Origin: Bacteroides coprosuis DSM 18011
GTDB lineage: Bacteria; Bacteroidota; Bacteroidia; Bacteroidales; Bacteroidaceae
Direction: 5' to 3'
DNA: 64,000 nucleotides
Assembly: GCA_000212915.1 (NCBI GenBank)
Contig: CM001167.1
Span: 2,286,780-2,350,779 of the forward strand
Position numbers and translations under genes: made by a program. The notes beneath the pieces are model-generated. The model saw only the letters and a list, made by a program, of their open reading frames with translations, was not told the DNA's origin and made no database searches. Below are positions 38,509 to 47,165 of this stretch, one piece after another (within the stretch, counting starts at the first letter, position 1; each line of letters begins with the position of its first letter).

Positions 38509-38784
38509 TTATTTCATCAACTCTTTGTCTATTAGTTTTCTACCTAGTTCATCGTCTTTAGCTATTTTGAGTAAATCTTTCTCCAAACCAAGGACAAATA
38601 ACACTTTGACATAAGTTTCTAATGAGGTTGAGGGGTTGCCCGACTCTACTTTCTGAAGAGTAGCACGAGTTATTCCTGCACGATCTGCCACTTGTTCCAT
38701 GGTATACCGACGACGTAATCGGGCTAGTTTGATGTTTTCACCCAACTGATCAAAGATTCTTTTTACTCTTGGCAATAAAGTCAT
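38509..38784 (-). CDS. hipB: HipB-type Xre-family antitoxin/repressor
   Basis: About 91 residues from the Met at 38784 (MTLLPRVKRIFDQLGENIKLARLRRRYTMEQVADRAG). This start is preferred to 38814 because AAAAGG lies just upstream and because 38797-38820 holds the operator and -7 box. The HTH_3 domain covers ENIKLARLRRRYTMEQVADRAGITRATLQKVESG. The C-terminal helix KDDELGRKLIDKELMK probably contacts HipA. It neutralises HipA and represses the operon by binding the palindromes upstream. Confidence 0.85.
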   Translation of the reverse strand: MTLLPRVKRIFDQLGENIKLARLRRRYTMEQVADRAGITRATLQKVESGNPSTSLETYVKVLFVLGLEKDLLKIAKDDELGRKLIDKELMK

Positions 38785-38796
38785 AGCATCCTTTTT

Positions 38797-38858
38797 GTAT
38801 TCTATACTATACAAATATAGTCTTTTTTGTACACTACAGCATACATTCTAAAGAAAAA
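38797..38858 (-). promoter_or_regulatory. hipBA promoter with two operator-like palindromes
   Basis: On the minus strand TATATTTG (38812-38819) is a perfect -7 box. Two near-palindromes of 16 bp, GTATTCTATACTATAC (38797-38812) and GTACACTACAGCATAC (38829-38844), are spaced 32 bp apart and overlap or flank it, as expected for HipB autoregulation. A copy of the whole block lies at 37168-37228. Confidence 0.65.
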
Positions 38859-39066
38859 CATGCTTGAAGGGAAGAACAAAATCTCTTTCTTTTCCGTGTT
38901 TGTCATTCTATCGTATTCTTAAATAATTTGTGGAGCCAACTTTAAGCTATTGCAGTCTTTTTCTCAATTCCTCTATCAAAAAGAGGTTTAATGCTACATC
39001 TTATCTATATCTTTCTTCTTTTAGACCTCATTTTCAACAGATTCTTTTAACTTTGGAGGTATCTAA

Positions 39067-40167
39067 ATGCCCCACTCTATGAAAAAATACCGTACAACTT
39101 TTCACTCCATGCCCTTAAAGGTATTTTTGTGTTTGCTATCACTCACTTTTATGGCTAGTCTATGTCACGATTTCAACGATGGGCAGACGGTTGATGAGTA
39201 CATTCGGGAAACTTATACTCTTCAAGAGGACTATTTTTTAATGAACAATCATTATCCTGAATATCAATCTCTTGGAACTATCTTTCAGCCTCAACAGTGG
39301 AGAATGGTTAATACGGATGAAGTGGATCTGCTTTATGGTTTTTATCAAGGTAAGTTGTGGCTAAAAATCTATGAGAAAGAGAGTAATCTGCTGTTAGCCG
39401 ATTTCACAACGCAAGAAAAGGTGTATCAAGTAGCAAAGAGTGATTCTGATTCAGATTCAGATCTGCCACACATCATAAATCGGATTGACCTCGATAACGT
39501 TTATTGGAATGATGAGTGGCTCGTATTTACGCTCAAGAATGAATATCCAAGTGCAAAGAGTCATAAACTAACAGATACTCAAATCAAACTATATCAAGTG
39601 AGTTTAGAAAGTGGAAGTTACTACACAAAGGTACTGACGGAGAGCCAACCCACAGAAACTTCGGCATCGTATATTGAGGGGCTGACCATCTGGGACAATG
39701 GTGTGTTGGTACAGCTTTCAAATGCTCGTATGGATGAGGAGTACCCTATGCATCGCTTACTCTACATCAATAGTCAAGGAGAAATAGAGATGAATGAACC
39801 CATCAGTTTGATAAGGTCTATGAATAGCCACCGCTACATATTACCTATCAGTAGAGAGGAAATGCTTGTGTGGGAGATGGCTTATTTTCCATATAATAAG
39901 GAATACAACCCTCTATGCAACTATAGATATTCTAAGTTATACCGTTTTCATTTAAAGCAAAAGGAATTGGTATGGATAGTAGATAACAGCTCCTATTCTA
40001 ACACCTACTTTTATTATGGTATTCGGGCATACCATGGGTATATTCAGGGTAACCAAGGCATCTATCAATATCAACTCATCAATCCCTATTCTGATACACA
40101 GGGTTCAAGAAGGTTAATTGTAGATTTGGAGACTGGAGAGTCTTATCTAAAATCAAATTCTCAATAG
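39067..40167 (+). CDS. Exported hypothetical protein
   Basis: 366 residues with a hydrophobic segment at 18-36 (LKVFLCLLSLTFMASLCHD), either a signal peptide or a poor lipobox. GGAGGT 7 bp before the first ATG supports the start at 39067; a second Met (MKKYRTT) is possible. A SDSDSDSD run lies near residue 124. The rest is a beta-rich protein with recurring W/Y strands (WLVFTLKNEY; LVQLSNARMDEEYPMHRLLYIN; HLKQKELVWIVDNSSYSNTYF), consistent with a beta-propeller-like periplasmic protein. No family is recognised. Confidence 0.7.
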   Translation: MPHSMKKYRTTFHSMPLKVFLCLLSLTFMASLCHDFNDGQTVDEYIRETYTLQEDYFLMNNHYPEYQSLGTIFQPQQWRMVNTDEVDLLYGFYQGKLWLKIYEKESNLLLADFTTQEKVYQVAKSDSDSDSDLPHIINRIDLDNVYWNDEWLVFTLKNEYPSAKSHKLTDTQIKLYQVSLESGSYYTKVLTESQPTETSASYIEGLTIWDNGVLVQLSNARMDEEYPMHRLLYINSQGEIEMNEPISLIRSMNSHRYILPISREEMLVWEMAYFPYNKEYNPLCNYRYSKLYRFHLKQKELVWIVDNSSYSNTYFYYGIRAYHGYIQGNQGIYQYQLINPYSDTQGSRRLIVDLETGESYLKSNSQ

Positions 40168-40340
40168 TTGGAGAGTAAGGTATCCAGAGTGGTAAATGAC
40201 TCCTACCTATAAGCATGAAGCCATTGAAGCCCAAAACGATAGCACACCTATGATCCTCATGAACCTTGTCCGTATTTCTTACGTTATTATAGAAGCTACA
40301 ACAGATTTTATAAAAACTATTAATCATAAACAGTCCGACA

Positions 40341-41324
40341 ATGGAAAGATATGAAGAACAACCCAATTTTTTTTGGGTAAATATAGATCAAACCCAACTA
40401 ACAGAGCGTGAAGGTAAGTTTGCTAAGCAACCCTATGGTTTTCTTTGGCATTCGGAAGAAGAACAAGGGTTGGAAGACAACCCACTACCCATTATGGAAT
40501 TGGTAGAGCCTGGTGATATTATCTTTTTCTACACACAAGGACATATCGAATATTTAGGCATCGCCCTAAACAAATGCTATTCTTCTAAAATACAAAAAAA
40601 GATTGTGGAAGAGGGTGATAGTCAAGGTTGGCGAATCGACATCGACTACTCTTTTAAGGTTGATCCTCCTATGCCTATGACTCCAAATATGGGGGCAATT
40701 GCTCCGATATTACCTGCAGAAGGTTCTCCAATATATGAAGATGGCACTCCGAAACCTCAATACCTCACACACCTTACCTACAAACTAGGGTATCTTTTAT
40801 TACAGATATGCAAGGCAGAATTACCCTATAGAACTTTGGCCGACGGACCCGTTACAGCACAGGTACGCACTTGGAGTAAAAACCATGAGATAGCCGATGT
40901 GGTAGAAGACATAGAACGAGTACAAGATGAGGAACTTTTATCGGATGAAGAAAAACAAAATCTGACGGATGCCCGACTGGCTCAAGGTAACTACTTATTG
41001 GAAGTAAAAAAAAGATATGAATGCTGCCCCATAACTCGGATCGATTTCTACCCTAGCCTATCTATCTGTCGCCCTAAACCTTGGCGAGTATGCAGTTCCA
41101 CAGAAAAGCTCGATCCATACAATAGTATTGTGTTGGCAAAACACCTTGCCCCTCTTTTCAATAATGGAGTAATTAGTTTCAAAGAAGATGGTGAGTTGAT
41201 GGTTTATCCCCTGCTAGAAGAAAAGTTTGAAGAGTATCACATTCCACGCCCTCTACACATAGATCTTCCTGCCGCGTGTCAACCCTACATGAAGTGGCAC
41301 AGAGAGAATGTCTTTAAGAAATAA
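40341..41324 (+). CDS. EVE-domain/HNH-endonuclease-like protein with altered active site
   Basis: 327 residues. Residues 10-80 match an EVE-like base-reading domain of HNH restriction enzymes (FFWVNIDQTQLTEREG ... YGFLWH ... VEPGDIIFFYTQGHIEYLGIAL). The C-terminal ~90 residues align with the HNH module (CCPITRIDFYPSLSICRPKPWR ... KLDPYNSIVLAKHLAPLFNNGVISFKEDGEL). In active relatives the block reads S/C-HIKPW ... NGLLL ... DxLFDRG. Here the first His is replaced (CRPKPW, about residue 243) and the D of LFDRG by N, so nuclease activity is doubtful. Relatives restrict modified DNA. The neighbours give no methylase. Confidence 0.7.
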   Translation: MERYEEQPNFFWVNIDQTQLTEREGKFAKQPYGFLWHSEEEQGLEDNPLPIMELVEPGDIIFFYTQGHIEYLGIALNKCYSSKIQKKIVEEGDSQGWRIDIDYSFKVDPPMPMTPNMGAIAPILPAEGSPIYEDGTPKPQYLTHLTYKLGYLLLQICKAELPYRTLADGPVTAQVRTWSKNHEIADVVEDIERVQDEELLSDEEKQNLTDARLAQGNYLLEVKKRYECCPITRIDFYPSLSICRPKPWRVCSSTEKLDPYNSIVLAKHLAPLFNNGVISFKEDGELMVYPLLEEKFEEYHIPRPLHIDLPAACQPYMKWHRENVFKK

Positions 41325-41380
41325 TCCTCTACTCTTTTTCAATCCTAAAACATTTTTTGGGGAGGGGTAAGAATATACTT

Positions 41381-41437
41381 TGACACCGACATGTCATCAT
41401 CATGACACCGACATGATGATACGATGACACCGACATG
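41381..41437. repeat. Three-unit array of TGACACCGACATG with 22-bp period
   Basis: Exact TGACACCGACATG at 41381-41393, 41403-41415 and 41425-41437; starts are 22 bp apart and the 9-bp linkers vary (TCATCATCA, ATGATACGA). A second array with the same unit and period lies at 60553-60609. Both are just downstream of genes. The two-turn spacing suggests a protein-binding iteron array or a conserved repeat family. The function is unknown. Confidence 0.85.
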
Positions 41438-41496
41438 AAGTAATCTTACCCGAGTAGAAAAAGGAGCCTACAGCTCTTCAGAGCTAGAAAAAGGAT

Positions 41497-41530
41497 CAAG
41501 CCTATCTCATTTATTTTAGATAGGCTTATT
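41497..41530. terminator. Terminator between convergent genes
   Basis: A 10-bp stem (41498-41507 with 41518-41527) with a 10-nt loop and short T tracts on both sides lies between the convergent EVE-HNH-like and SUKH genes. Confidence 0.6.
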
Positions 41531-41578
41531 TGCATAAAGTACAACTGCTAAGATTGCTCCATTGACCCAAATAACAAG

Positions 41579-42244
41579 TTACCCAAACAGTCGTTTTTCC
41601 CACTCCTTCAAAGGCTTGAGTTGAGGAGAAGGCAACGTAAGTTGGGCATCAAGCAAAGCTAAAAAATGAGAAGCCAGCACACGAGAAGGTTCTCCCGTTT
41701 CATAATCGAGCAGCACCACTACTCCCTCCGATCGAGAATCTTCATGCAGTTTTATGGCTATTTCGGCAGAATCAGAATAAGTGCCAATTACAAAATAACC
41801 CTTCTCCAAAGCCAAAGTTCTTAGAGAATTATTCATTTCTACGACTATGTTATACCACGAATGAACGGGCTTGGGATACAGCACAATATCCATATCCCAA
41901 AACAGTTTATAGTGATGTTTGCAATGTAGATATCTTTTATACGATTCGGGTAAGGTAATAGAAAGTTCTCTTTCTAATTGAGCAATGTCATCAGTGGAAA
42001 CTTGATTATCAATACTTTTCCATAATTTATCTTTGGGAGAGATCAAGTTTACTACATGATCTTTTCGTTCGGGCTGGGTAATCTTCATACGCATAGGCAA
42101 CTCTCGAAGAAGAGCAAAATCAAGATCATCTACCATTTCTGGTTCTACATCACCTTCATAAAAAGGGAGATAGCCCAGATACTCTTTGCAAGGCTCCATC
42201 CACTGGAGACATTGGTCTATATATTGTTCAATAATCTTTTCCAT
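41579..42244 (-). CDS. SMI1/KNR4 (SUKH) family protein
   Basis: 221 residues, no signal peptide. The SUKH core starts at about residue 88: DDIAQLERELSITLPESYKRYLHCKHH, then WDMDIVLYP, YFVIGTYSDSAEIAIKLHEDSRSEGVVVLLDYETGEPSRVLASHFLALL. The 'LPxxYKxFL' and '...IGxxSxGxxI' elements are the family hallmarks. SUKH proteins are mostly immunity proteins against nuclease toxins of contact-dependent or polymorphic toxin systems; no toxin gene is visible nearby, so it may be an orphan immunity gene (inference). Confidence 0.7.
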   Translation of the reverse strand: MEKIIEQYIDQCLQWMEPCKEYLGYLPFYEGDVEPEMVDDLDFALLRELPMRMKITQPERKDHVVNLISPKDKLWKSIDNQVSTDDIAQLERELSITLPESYKRYLHCKHHYKLFWDMDIVLYPKPVHSWYNIVVEMNNSLRTLALEKGYFVIGTYSDSAEIAIKLHEDSRSEGVVVLLDYETGEPSRVLASHFLALLDAQLTLPSPQLKPLKEWEKRLFG

Positions 42245-42384
42245 AGCAGCTCTACTTCTATCCCTTGATTTGTAAATTCACAACACACATAGCTCCTTGT
42301 CCACAAGATAATAAAAAGAGGAGAAGATGTTATGCTATTTATGATATTTTAAGCCTCAACTAACTGACTAATTGCTAGATACAA

Positions 42385-42418
42385 AAAGCCCATGATTGCC
42401 ATACAACCATGGGCTCCT
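42385..42418. terminator. Intrinsic hairpin in the SUKH-lipoprotein interval
   Basis: AGCCCATG (42387-42394) pairs with CATGGGCT (42408-42415); an A-run precedes it and it is T-poor after, so it is a terminator for the minus strand. The surrounding 42245-42616 has no supported gene; a short minus-strand reading ending VMRVLQKVEVNQ (near 42463) could be a gene remnant. Confidence 0.5.
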
Positions 42419-42616
42419 CTTACCTTGTTAACGAGCATTAATAAAGTAAGATTTTTTCTTTTACTGATTGACTTCCACTTTTTGCAATACACGCATCACG
42501 CTATCGTATTATTTTGAGAATCCTTCATAAAACAGACCTTGGTCTATTACTTTTATTTTAACACATATCGGTGCATAAGGTTCAGTCTAAATTGGACTAA
42601 ATAAGGTATAAAGAGA

Positions 42617-43345
42617 TTAATTTTTTGGGATATCATCCACAAACTCATATACTTTATCCCTGACATCGGGCTTGAAAGAAAGAACCTCATGTTCCCAAAC
42701 CAATTCACCCGAAAGCTCTTATGGCTTAAGGTCAAAGGCTTCGAGCCCATTAATAATAAAAAGTGTTCCACCCTGCCCTTGTACCAAATCACAACTATCA
42801 TTGGCATAGTGAATCCCCCGAGAAGAATTCTGCCACCGCAATACCGTTTTATCTCTCCCTAAGTGAACTTTGGCTAAGCCTTCATTTAAATAAAAAGAGA
42901 CATCTAATAGCTGTCCGTACTTATCTGAGTAACTCTCATTCACGATAGTAGTAGGCAAAGTAGATCGATGATAAAAGATATTTTCCCCCTTTCGAGTCAA
43001 GAAATGTTCCCCCTTTACCTCCATATATTCATACTCTTTATTGGCATACAAAAGAATAGAATCGGCTTGTTTTTGCTGTAGTACGGCTGATTTATCTTTA
43101 TACTGAATGATCAACTCCTCATCCAGGAGATGGAAAGACAAATTGAGAAGCATTCCCGTGCTATCTACCAAACTTTTATGGATAACATCTAGTGAAGCCA
43201 TTTCAATAGGTGCTAAATTAGTCTTTTTATGCTTCTTACTCTTTACCACGGTATATACTGCTGGTAAAATAAGAACCATGCACGACTGTAGCAAAGGCAT
43301 AACCAATGCTATGGCAATAATTATCAAAACTTTTCTCATCCTCAA
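42617..43345 (-). pseudogene. Lipoprotein of unknown function with in-frame TAA near the C terminus
   Basis: Starts MRMRKVLIIIAIALVMPLLQSCMVLI (SPII). The body contains repeated 'LLNLSFHLLDEELIIQYKDKSAVLQQKQAD' / 'LLDVSFYLNEGLAKVHLGRDKTVLRWQNS' halves, an internal duplication of about 75 residues. The frame stops at 42719 after EAFDLKP. The same frame continues with ELSGELVWEHEVLSF, KPDVRDKVYEFVDDIPKN to a second stop at 42617, which reads as a third partial repeat (LSGELVWEHEVLSF). The TAA may be a nonsense mutation, or the true C terminus. Function is not recognised. Confidence 0.55.
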
Positions 43346-43482
43346 ATTTGAAAACTAGGCGTATTTCTTAAAAAACAGATAAGAAAGAAAATAGTTTTAA
43401 ATACAATTAAAGTTTTGATATTATTAAATTTACCGAAGTCTAGAAATGAGACTAAAACGGTATTCAGACTAATATACAGATA

Positions 43483-44409
43483 TTATACTAAGTATTGTGT
43501 ATTCTTTAATTGCATCATTTCATTCGGAATCGAACTGATTATTTCTCTTTTAAGATGTCCTAGTAAAGTATGACGTACAAAATCGGCAGGAATTACTAGG
43601 CGTACCTCACGAGCAGGACGAGGCACGGCAAAAGGACGCACTAATTCTTGCTGACAAGTATTCAACTGCGACAGAGACAACTCGGGGATAATGGTAACTC
43701 CCCTTCCACTCTCCACCATACGCATAAAAGTTTCCATACTCCCCAGTCGATACGCTTTCCGACTATCTTGCACCCCTTTAATATGACAAAACTTCACCAG
43801 TTGGTCCCGAAAACAATGCCCTTCATCGAGCAGCCAAAGATGCTTACCTGTAATATCGGAGGTACGAATCACCTTCTCCTTAAAAACAGGTTCGAGGGTA
43901 GAAACGTAACCATAGAACTCCTCATAAAACAGAGGTTCGGCAATAAGCTGTTTATTTTCGGGCTGGGTAGCAATAATTGCCGCATCTAAATCACCTTTTT
44001 CCAAGGCCAATTCAATATCAGCACTCTTCATTTCACTCACTTGCACATCTAGCTTCGGGTAAAGCTCTAAGAAATGAGGATAGAACCGAGGCAATAGATA
44101 AGGTGCAATAGTAGGTAAAATACCCAGTCGGAAGGTTCCTATCATAGCGCCTTTCTCTTCATCTACAATCTCACGAATATGTGCAGACTGATTTAATACC
44201 TGTCGAGCCTGATCTATAATTCTCTCACCAATAGACGTAGGACAAACAGGCTGTACATTTCTATCGAAAAGTTTGACACCCAGTTCCTCTTCTAGTTTCT
44301 GAATCATAGCGCTCAAAGTAGGTTGGGTAACATGGCAATGCTCAGCTGCTCTACCGAAATGTCTATGCTGATTAACAGCCAAAATATATTCTAATTGTTG
44401 TAGTGTCAT
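43483..44409 (-). CDS. oxyR: OxyR, hydrogen-peroxide-sensing LysR-type regulator
   Basis: 308 residues. N-terminal winged HTH (LEYILAVNQHRHFGRAAEHCHVTQPTLSAMIQKLEEELGVKLFDR), then the LysR effector domain. The redox motif EGHCFRDQLVKFC places cysteines exactly at 199 and 208, the pair that forms the peroxide-dependent disulfide in E. coli OxyR. GSMETFMRMVESGRGVTIIPEL follows. It activates peroxide-defence genes; the divergent neighbour is dps, a known OxyR target in Bacteroides. The 137-bp shared upstream region would hold the operator. Confidence 0.95.
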   Translation of the reverse strand: MTLQQLEYILAVNQHRHFGRAAEHCHVTQPTLSAMIQKLEEELGVKLFDRNVQPVCPTSIGERIIDQARQVLNQSAHIREIVDEEKGAMIGTFRLGILPTIAPYLLPRFYPHFLELYPKLDVQVSEMKSADIELALEKGDLDAAIIATQPENKQLIAEPLFYEEFYGYVSTLEPVFKEKVIRTSDITGKHLWLLDEGHCFRDQLVKFCHIKGVQDSRKAYRLGSMETFMRMVESGRGVTIIPELSLSQLNTCQQELVRPFAVPRPAREVRLVIPADFVRHTLLGHLKREIISSIPNEMMQLKNTQYLV

Positions 44410-44546
44410 CTATATCATTTTAGAGGTTGATAGATTTTATCTATACAAAGATAGATTTTTTCAGTTTGACACCAAGTGTTTTATGCTCTATATTTGCATC
44501 AAACAATAAGAGAAAAACAAATTAACGAACATTTAAAAATAGAGTT

Positions 44547-45023
44547 ATGAAAACATTAGATTATATCAAATTAAACGAAGCAGGTTCAAATAAAGTGATT
44601 GATTCACTTCAAGTTTTATTAGCAGATTTACAAGTTTATTATACCAACCTACGCAACTTCCATTGGAACATCAAAGGTAGAGGTTTTTTCCAACTACACG
44701 AAGCATTTGAAAAAATGTATGATGATGTAAACGAGAAAGTGGACGAAGTAGCAGAACGTATATTAATGCTAGGAGGTGTACCCGAAAACAAATTCAGCAA
44801 CTACCTAAAAGTAGCAAGAGTGAAGGAAGAAGATGTTCAGAGTGATGGTATGAAAGCCATAGAAAACATTCTAGAAACCATCGGTCACCTTATCGTAGAA
44901 GAACGCAAGATCATAGAAATAGCTGGCGACAACAAAGACGAAGCTACAGTATCTATGATGAGCGACTACCTAGTGGAACAAGAAAAATCAGTATGGATGC
45001 TAACCTCATTTATGAGCAAGTAA
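44547..45023 (+). CDS. dps: Dps ferritin-like DNA-protection protein
   Basis: 158 residues. The ferroxidase-site motif LQVYYTNLRNFHWNIKGRGFFQLHEAFEKMYDDVNEKVDEVAERI contains the conserved His and the D/E ligands shared across the two-fold dimer interface. KFSNYLKVARVKEEDVQSDG and a C-terminal helix follow. It forms a dodecamer that oxidises Fe2+ with H2O2 and stores iron, protecting DNA. It is divergent from oxyR, which probably induces it under peroxide stress. Start at ATG 44547. Confidence 0.95.
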   Translation: MKTLDYIKLNEAGSNKVIDSLQVLLADLQVYYTNLRNFHWNIKGRGFFQLHEAFEKMYDDVNEKVDEVAERILMLGGVPENKFSNYLKVARVKEEDVQSDGMKAIENILETIGHLIVEERKIIEIAGDNKDEATVSMMSDYLVEQEKSVWMLTSFMSK

Positions 45024-45058
45024 TATCTTGAGTCCAAAATAAGTATATTAATTGTCTC

Positions 45059-45095
45059 AAAGAGGCTGTCTAAACTAGGCAGCCTCTTCTTTTTA
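45059..45095 (+). terminator. dps terminator
   Basis: A 9-bp stem (45060-45068 with 45080-45088) followed by CTTTTTA, 36 bp after the dps stop. Confidence 0.8.
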
Positions 45096-45124
45096 TGGAT
45101 CGGAGATAGACCTTGTAACACAAT

Positions 45125-45160
45125 AAAAAAAGCCACCTCTCACGAGGCAGCTCCTTTACA
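45125..45160 (-). terminator. Terminator of the beta-barrel gene
   Basis: On the minus strand AGCTGCCTC-GTGA-GAGGTGGCT with one G-U pair is followed by seven T, 20 bp after the stop at 45179. Confidence 0.75.
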
Positions 45161-45178
45161 CGATTCATTATATACTAA

Positions 45179-45646
45179 TTAAAATCGGTATCTGAAACTT
45201 AATGCAAAGCCAGCATACCAATAATCATTGTATCCATTTGTAAAATTGATGGTTGGTTTCCAATCTAGCCCTAGCGTAAACGGTGCAGTAGGGAAAACAT
45301 ATTCTAAACCAGCAATACCATCAACACCAATTAAGAAACTATTATTATAATCATTCTTATTATGATGAATAGCTCCCAAGTGTGCACCCAATCCTAAAAA
45401 CCAATTCAAGTTATCTACTGAAGGAAAAGGTCTTTGGAATTCATACAACCCCGTTACCTGAAAATGTTTTGGAGAAAAACTCACAATTCCTTCAATTGCA
45501 TTGTCGGAAGAGAGAAAGTGCTTTGCATTGATACCACTATCGTATCCCAAACGGATACCCACTCCTGTTTTATAGCCTTGCGCACTAACACCCACAGAGC
45601 AGATGATTAATGTAAGAGCTAAGAGCATTTTTTTAATCTGTCTCAT
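45179..45646 (-). CDS. Small outer membrane beta-barrel protein
   Basis: 155 residues; SPI signal ends GVSAQ. Alternating strands with aromatic girdles (YKTGVGIRLGYDSGINAKHF; IEGIVSFSPKHFQVTGLYEFQ; WFLGLGAHLGAIHH; FLIGVDGIAGLEYVF; FTLGLDWKPTINFTNGYNDYWYAGFALSFRYRF) predict an 8-stranded barrel of the OmpX/OprF-porin type, ending in the C-terminal Phe needed by BAM. It stands alone with its own terminator. The substrate is unknown. Confidence 0.8.
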   Translation of the reverse strand: MRQIKKMLLALTLIICSVGVSAQGYKTGVGIRLGYDSGINAKHFLSSDNAIEGIVSFSPKHFQVTGLYEFQRPFPSVDNLNWFLGLGAHLGAIHHNKNDYNNSFLIGVDGIAGLEYVFPTAPFTLGLDWKPTINFTNGYNDYWYAGFALSFRYRF

Positions 45647-45928
45647 AAACTAAACTTTTAAATTATTATTTTTTTTAATCGTTGGTATATGTTTCAATTT
45701 ATCTAAACAAGATAAGCCTATAGATGTTTACTCTTTCTTGTAATAAATAGATTTTACAATCACTTTGATGTAAAATAACCCATAATCTATTTCGATAAGT
45801 TTAGTTAGTGGGGTAAATATAGTGAAAAAGTATAGTAAATATATATATTTTGCGTATTAATAACTATTTATCTTCCAAAACAATAGTTCCTATATCGGTA
45901 CTTTTACTATAAAAATGAACTCCTTCTA

Positions 45929-46450
45929 TCAAGCATTTTCTAAAACCACAGATTCGTGTCCGTAGTAAGACTCATAAGGGTTTTTGAAAATACGATATTC
46001 AGTTTCTAATAAAAGTGGTCGTTGATTTTTCTTCAATCGGATGTAAGTACGTGTCGTCACCGTCTGATTACTTCTCTTCTCATAAAACACCTCCTTGTTT
46101 TGCTGGTATTTATAGTACTCATAGTGGGTTACTAAGCCCTCAACAGGTATCTGGGGCATGAAAGACATATAATATAAGCCACTCTTTTCATGTAAATGAA
46201 TTTCAACTCCTGCATAGGCCTTATTAAAGCTATTGTTGAATGAGTAGTTTATTTGAATATCGGTATCTTTTATCGCAGTTGGCGATTCTGGATTGAGCAT
46301 ATCATGACCTTCTGCATCCACGACATAAGCAGCCATTTTTGTAATCATCGTTTTGTACACCACTGGCTGACATTCGTTGTCTCGTTCACAAGCAGTCAAT
46401 ACCATTCCTAAACAGATGAAAAGAGAGTAGATATAAAACGTCTTTTTCAT
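45929..46450 (-). CDS. Lipoprotein of unknown function
   Basis: 173 residues with an SPII signal (SLFICLGMVLTACERDNEC). A second Cys follows closely (NECQPVVYK). The middle is beta-rich (INYSFNNSFNKAYAGVEIHLHEKSGLYYMSFMPQIPVEGLVTHYEYYKY). It resembles DUF5034-like Bacteroidetes lipoproteins in layout; this is a weak resemblance. No operon partners are evident. Confidence 0.65.
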   Translation of the reverse strand: MKKTFYIYSLFICLGMVLTACERDNECQPVVYKTMITKMAAYVVDAEGHDMLNPESPTAIKDTDIQINYSFNNSFNKAYAGVEIHLHEKSGLYYMSFMPQIPVEGLVTHYEYYKYQQNKEVFYEKRSNQTVTTRTYIRLKKNQRPLLLETEYRIFKNPYESYYGHESVVLENA

Positions 46451-46752
46451 AGCACCTATAAGTTTTTAATGTTATAGATGTAAAAGTATAAAATAGCTTT
46501 GTCAAATAAAATTTAAATAGATGGGTTTGGTAGGAAATCAGCTTTATTCCAAAATACAAGCTAAGATATTCCTTCTAAACATATTTCTCTTTTTTCTTAA
46601 TCAACTTCTTAATCCTCTTCTACTTTTGTTCTACACTTTGGAGATCCTTTCTCTTGCAATCTTTTTGTATTATAACCTTTCCTATCGCTGTAAAGAAGAG
46701 CTATAGGAGGTAATTTGTAGGTAGGGAATAAGTCGTGTTTTCTGATAAATTG

Positions 46753-46760
46753 TATTTTTG
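46753..46760 (+). promoter_or_regulatory. -7 box TATTTTTG upstream of the first GIY-YIG-like gene
   Basis: TATTTTTG matches TAnnTTTG exactly and lies 25 bp before the ATG at 46785. No clear TTTG -33 box is seen. Confidence 0.4.
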
Positions 46761-46784
46761 AGGAAATGTAAAAACATTAATCTT

Positions 46785-47132
46785 ATGGAACAGATAACGC
46801 TTATAGGATATTCAGGGGTTCCTTATCTATTTACTCTTTTACCACTTTCGGTAAGCTTACCACAAACTGGGGGTGTTTATGTGTATATGTATCACGATAC
46901 ACATTCGCGTAGATACATCTATTGTGGACAAAGTGATAGTTTGGAAAAGGAGTCGGCAATGAGCGATAAGAATTATTGCATTTTAGCAAGTAGGCCCAAT
47001 TGTGTGGCAGTACTCCTTGAGCCCACCCAAAAGAAACGTTGTTCGATAGAGAGAGATATTATGAACAACAGTGAGTACAGCTTTTCGTGCATTCATCTTA
47101 TGGGAAAAGATTGCGAAGAGACTAAGGCTTAA
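46785..47132 (+). CDS. GIY-YIG-like small protein 1
   Basis: 115 residues from ATG 46785; an upstream in-frame TTG at 46758 is less likely because the -7 box overlaps it. The core GGVYVYMYHDTHSRRYIYCGQSDSL has the GIY...YIG spacing. CSIERDIMNNSEYSFSC corresponds to the helix with the conserved Glu, but the usual terminal Asn of 'PxxN' is missing. Small single-domain proteins of this type are common in Bacteroidetes and Proteobacteria and have no firm function. A paralogue lies 235 bp downstream. Confidence 0.6.
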   Translation: MEQITLIGYSGVPYLFTLLPLSVSLPQTGGVYVYMYHDTHSRRYIYCGQSDSLEKESAMSDKNYCILASRPNCVAVLLEPTQKKRCSIERDIMNNSEYSFSCIHLMGKDCEETKA

Positions 47133-47165
47133 TAATCCACTTACATTACCTTAACTATCAATTAT

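Noticed and set aside
40079-40366. Minus-strand ORF between 40079 and 40366
   Set aside because: It overlaps the ends of two supported plus-strand genes and has no recognisable features.
41381-41437. The 22-bp repeats as a CRISPR array
   Set aside because: The unit is 13 bp, linkers are 9 bp and there are only three units; these do not fit any CRISPR geometry.
46521-46706. Hydrophobic 61-residue ORF
   Set aside because: Leu/Phe/Tyr-rich reading of AT-rich DNA with no promoter or neighbour support; it could be a small membrane protein, but there is no evidence.
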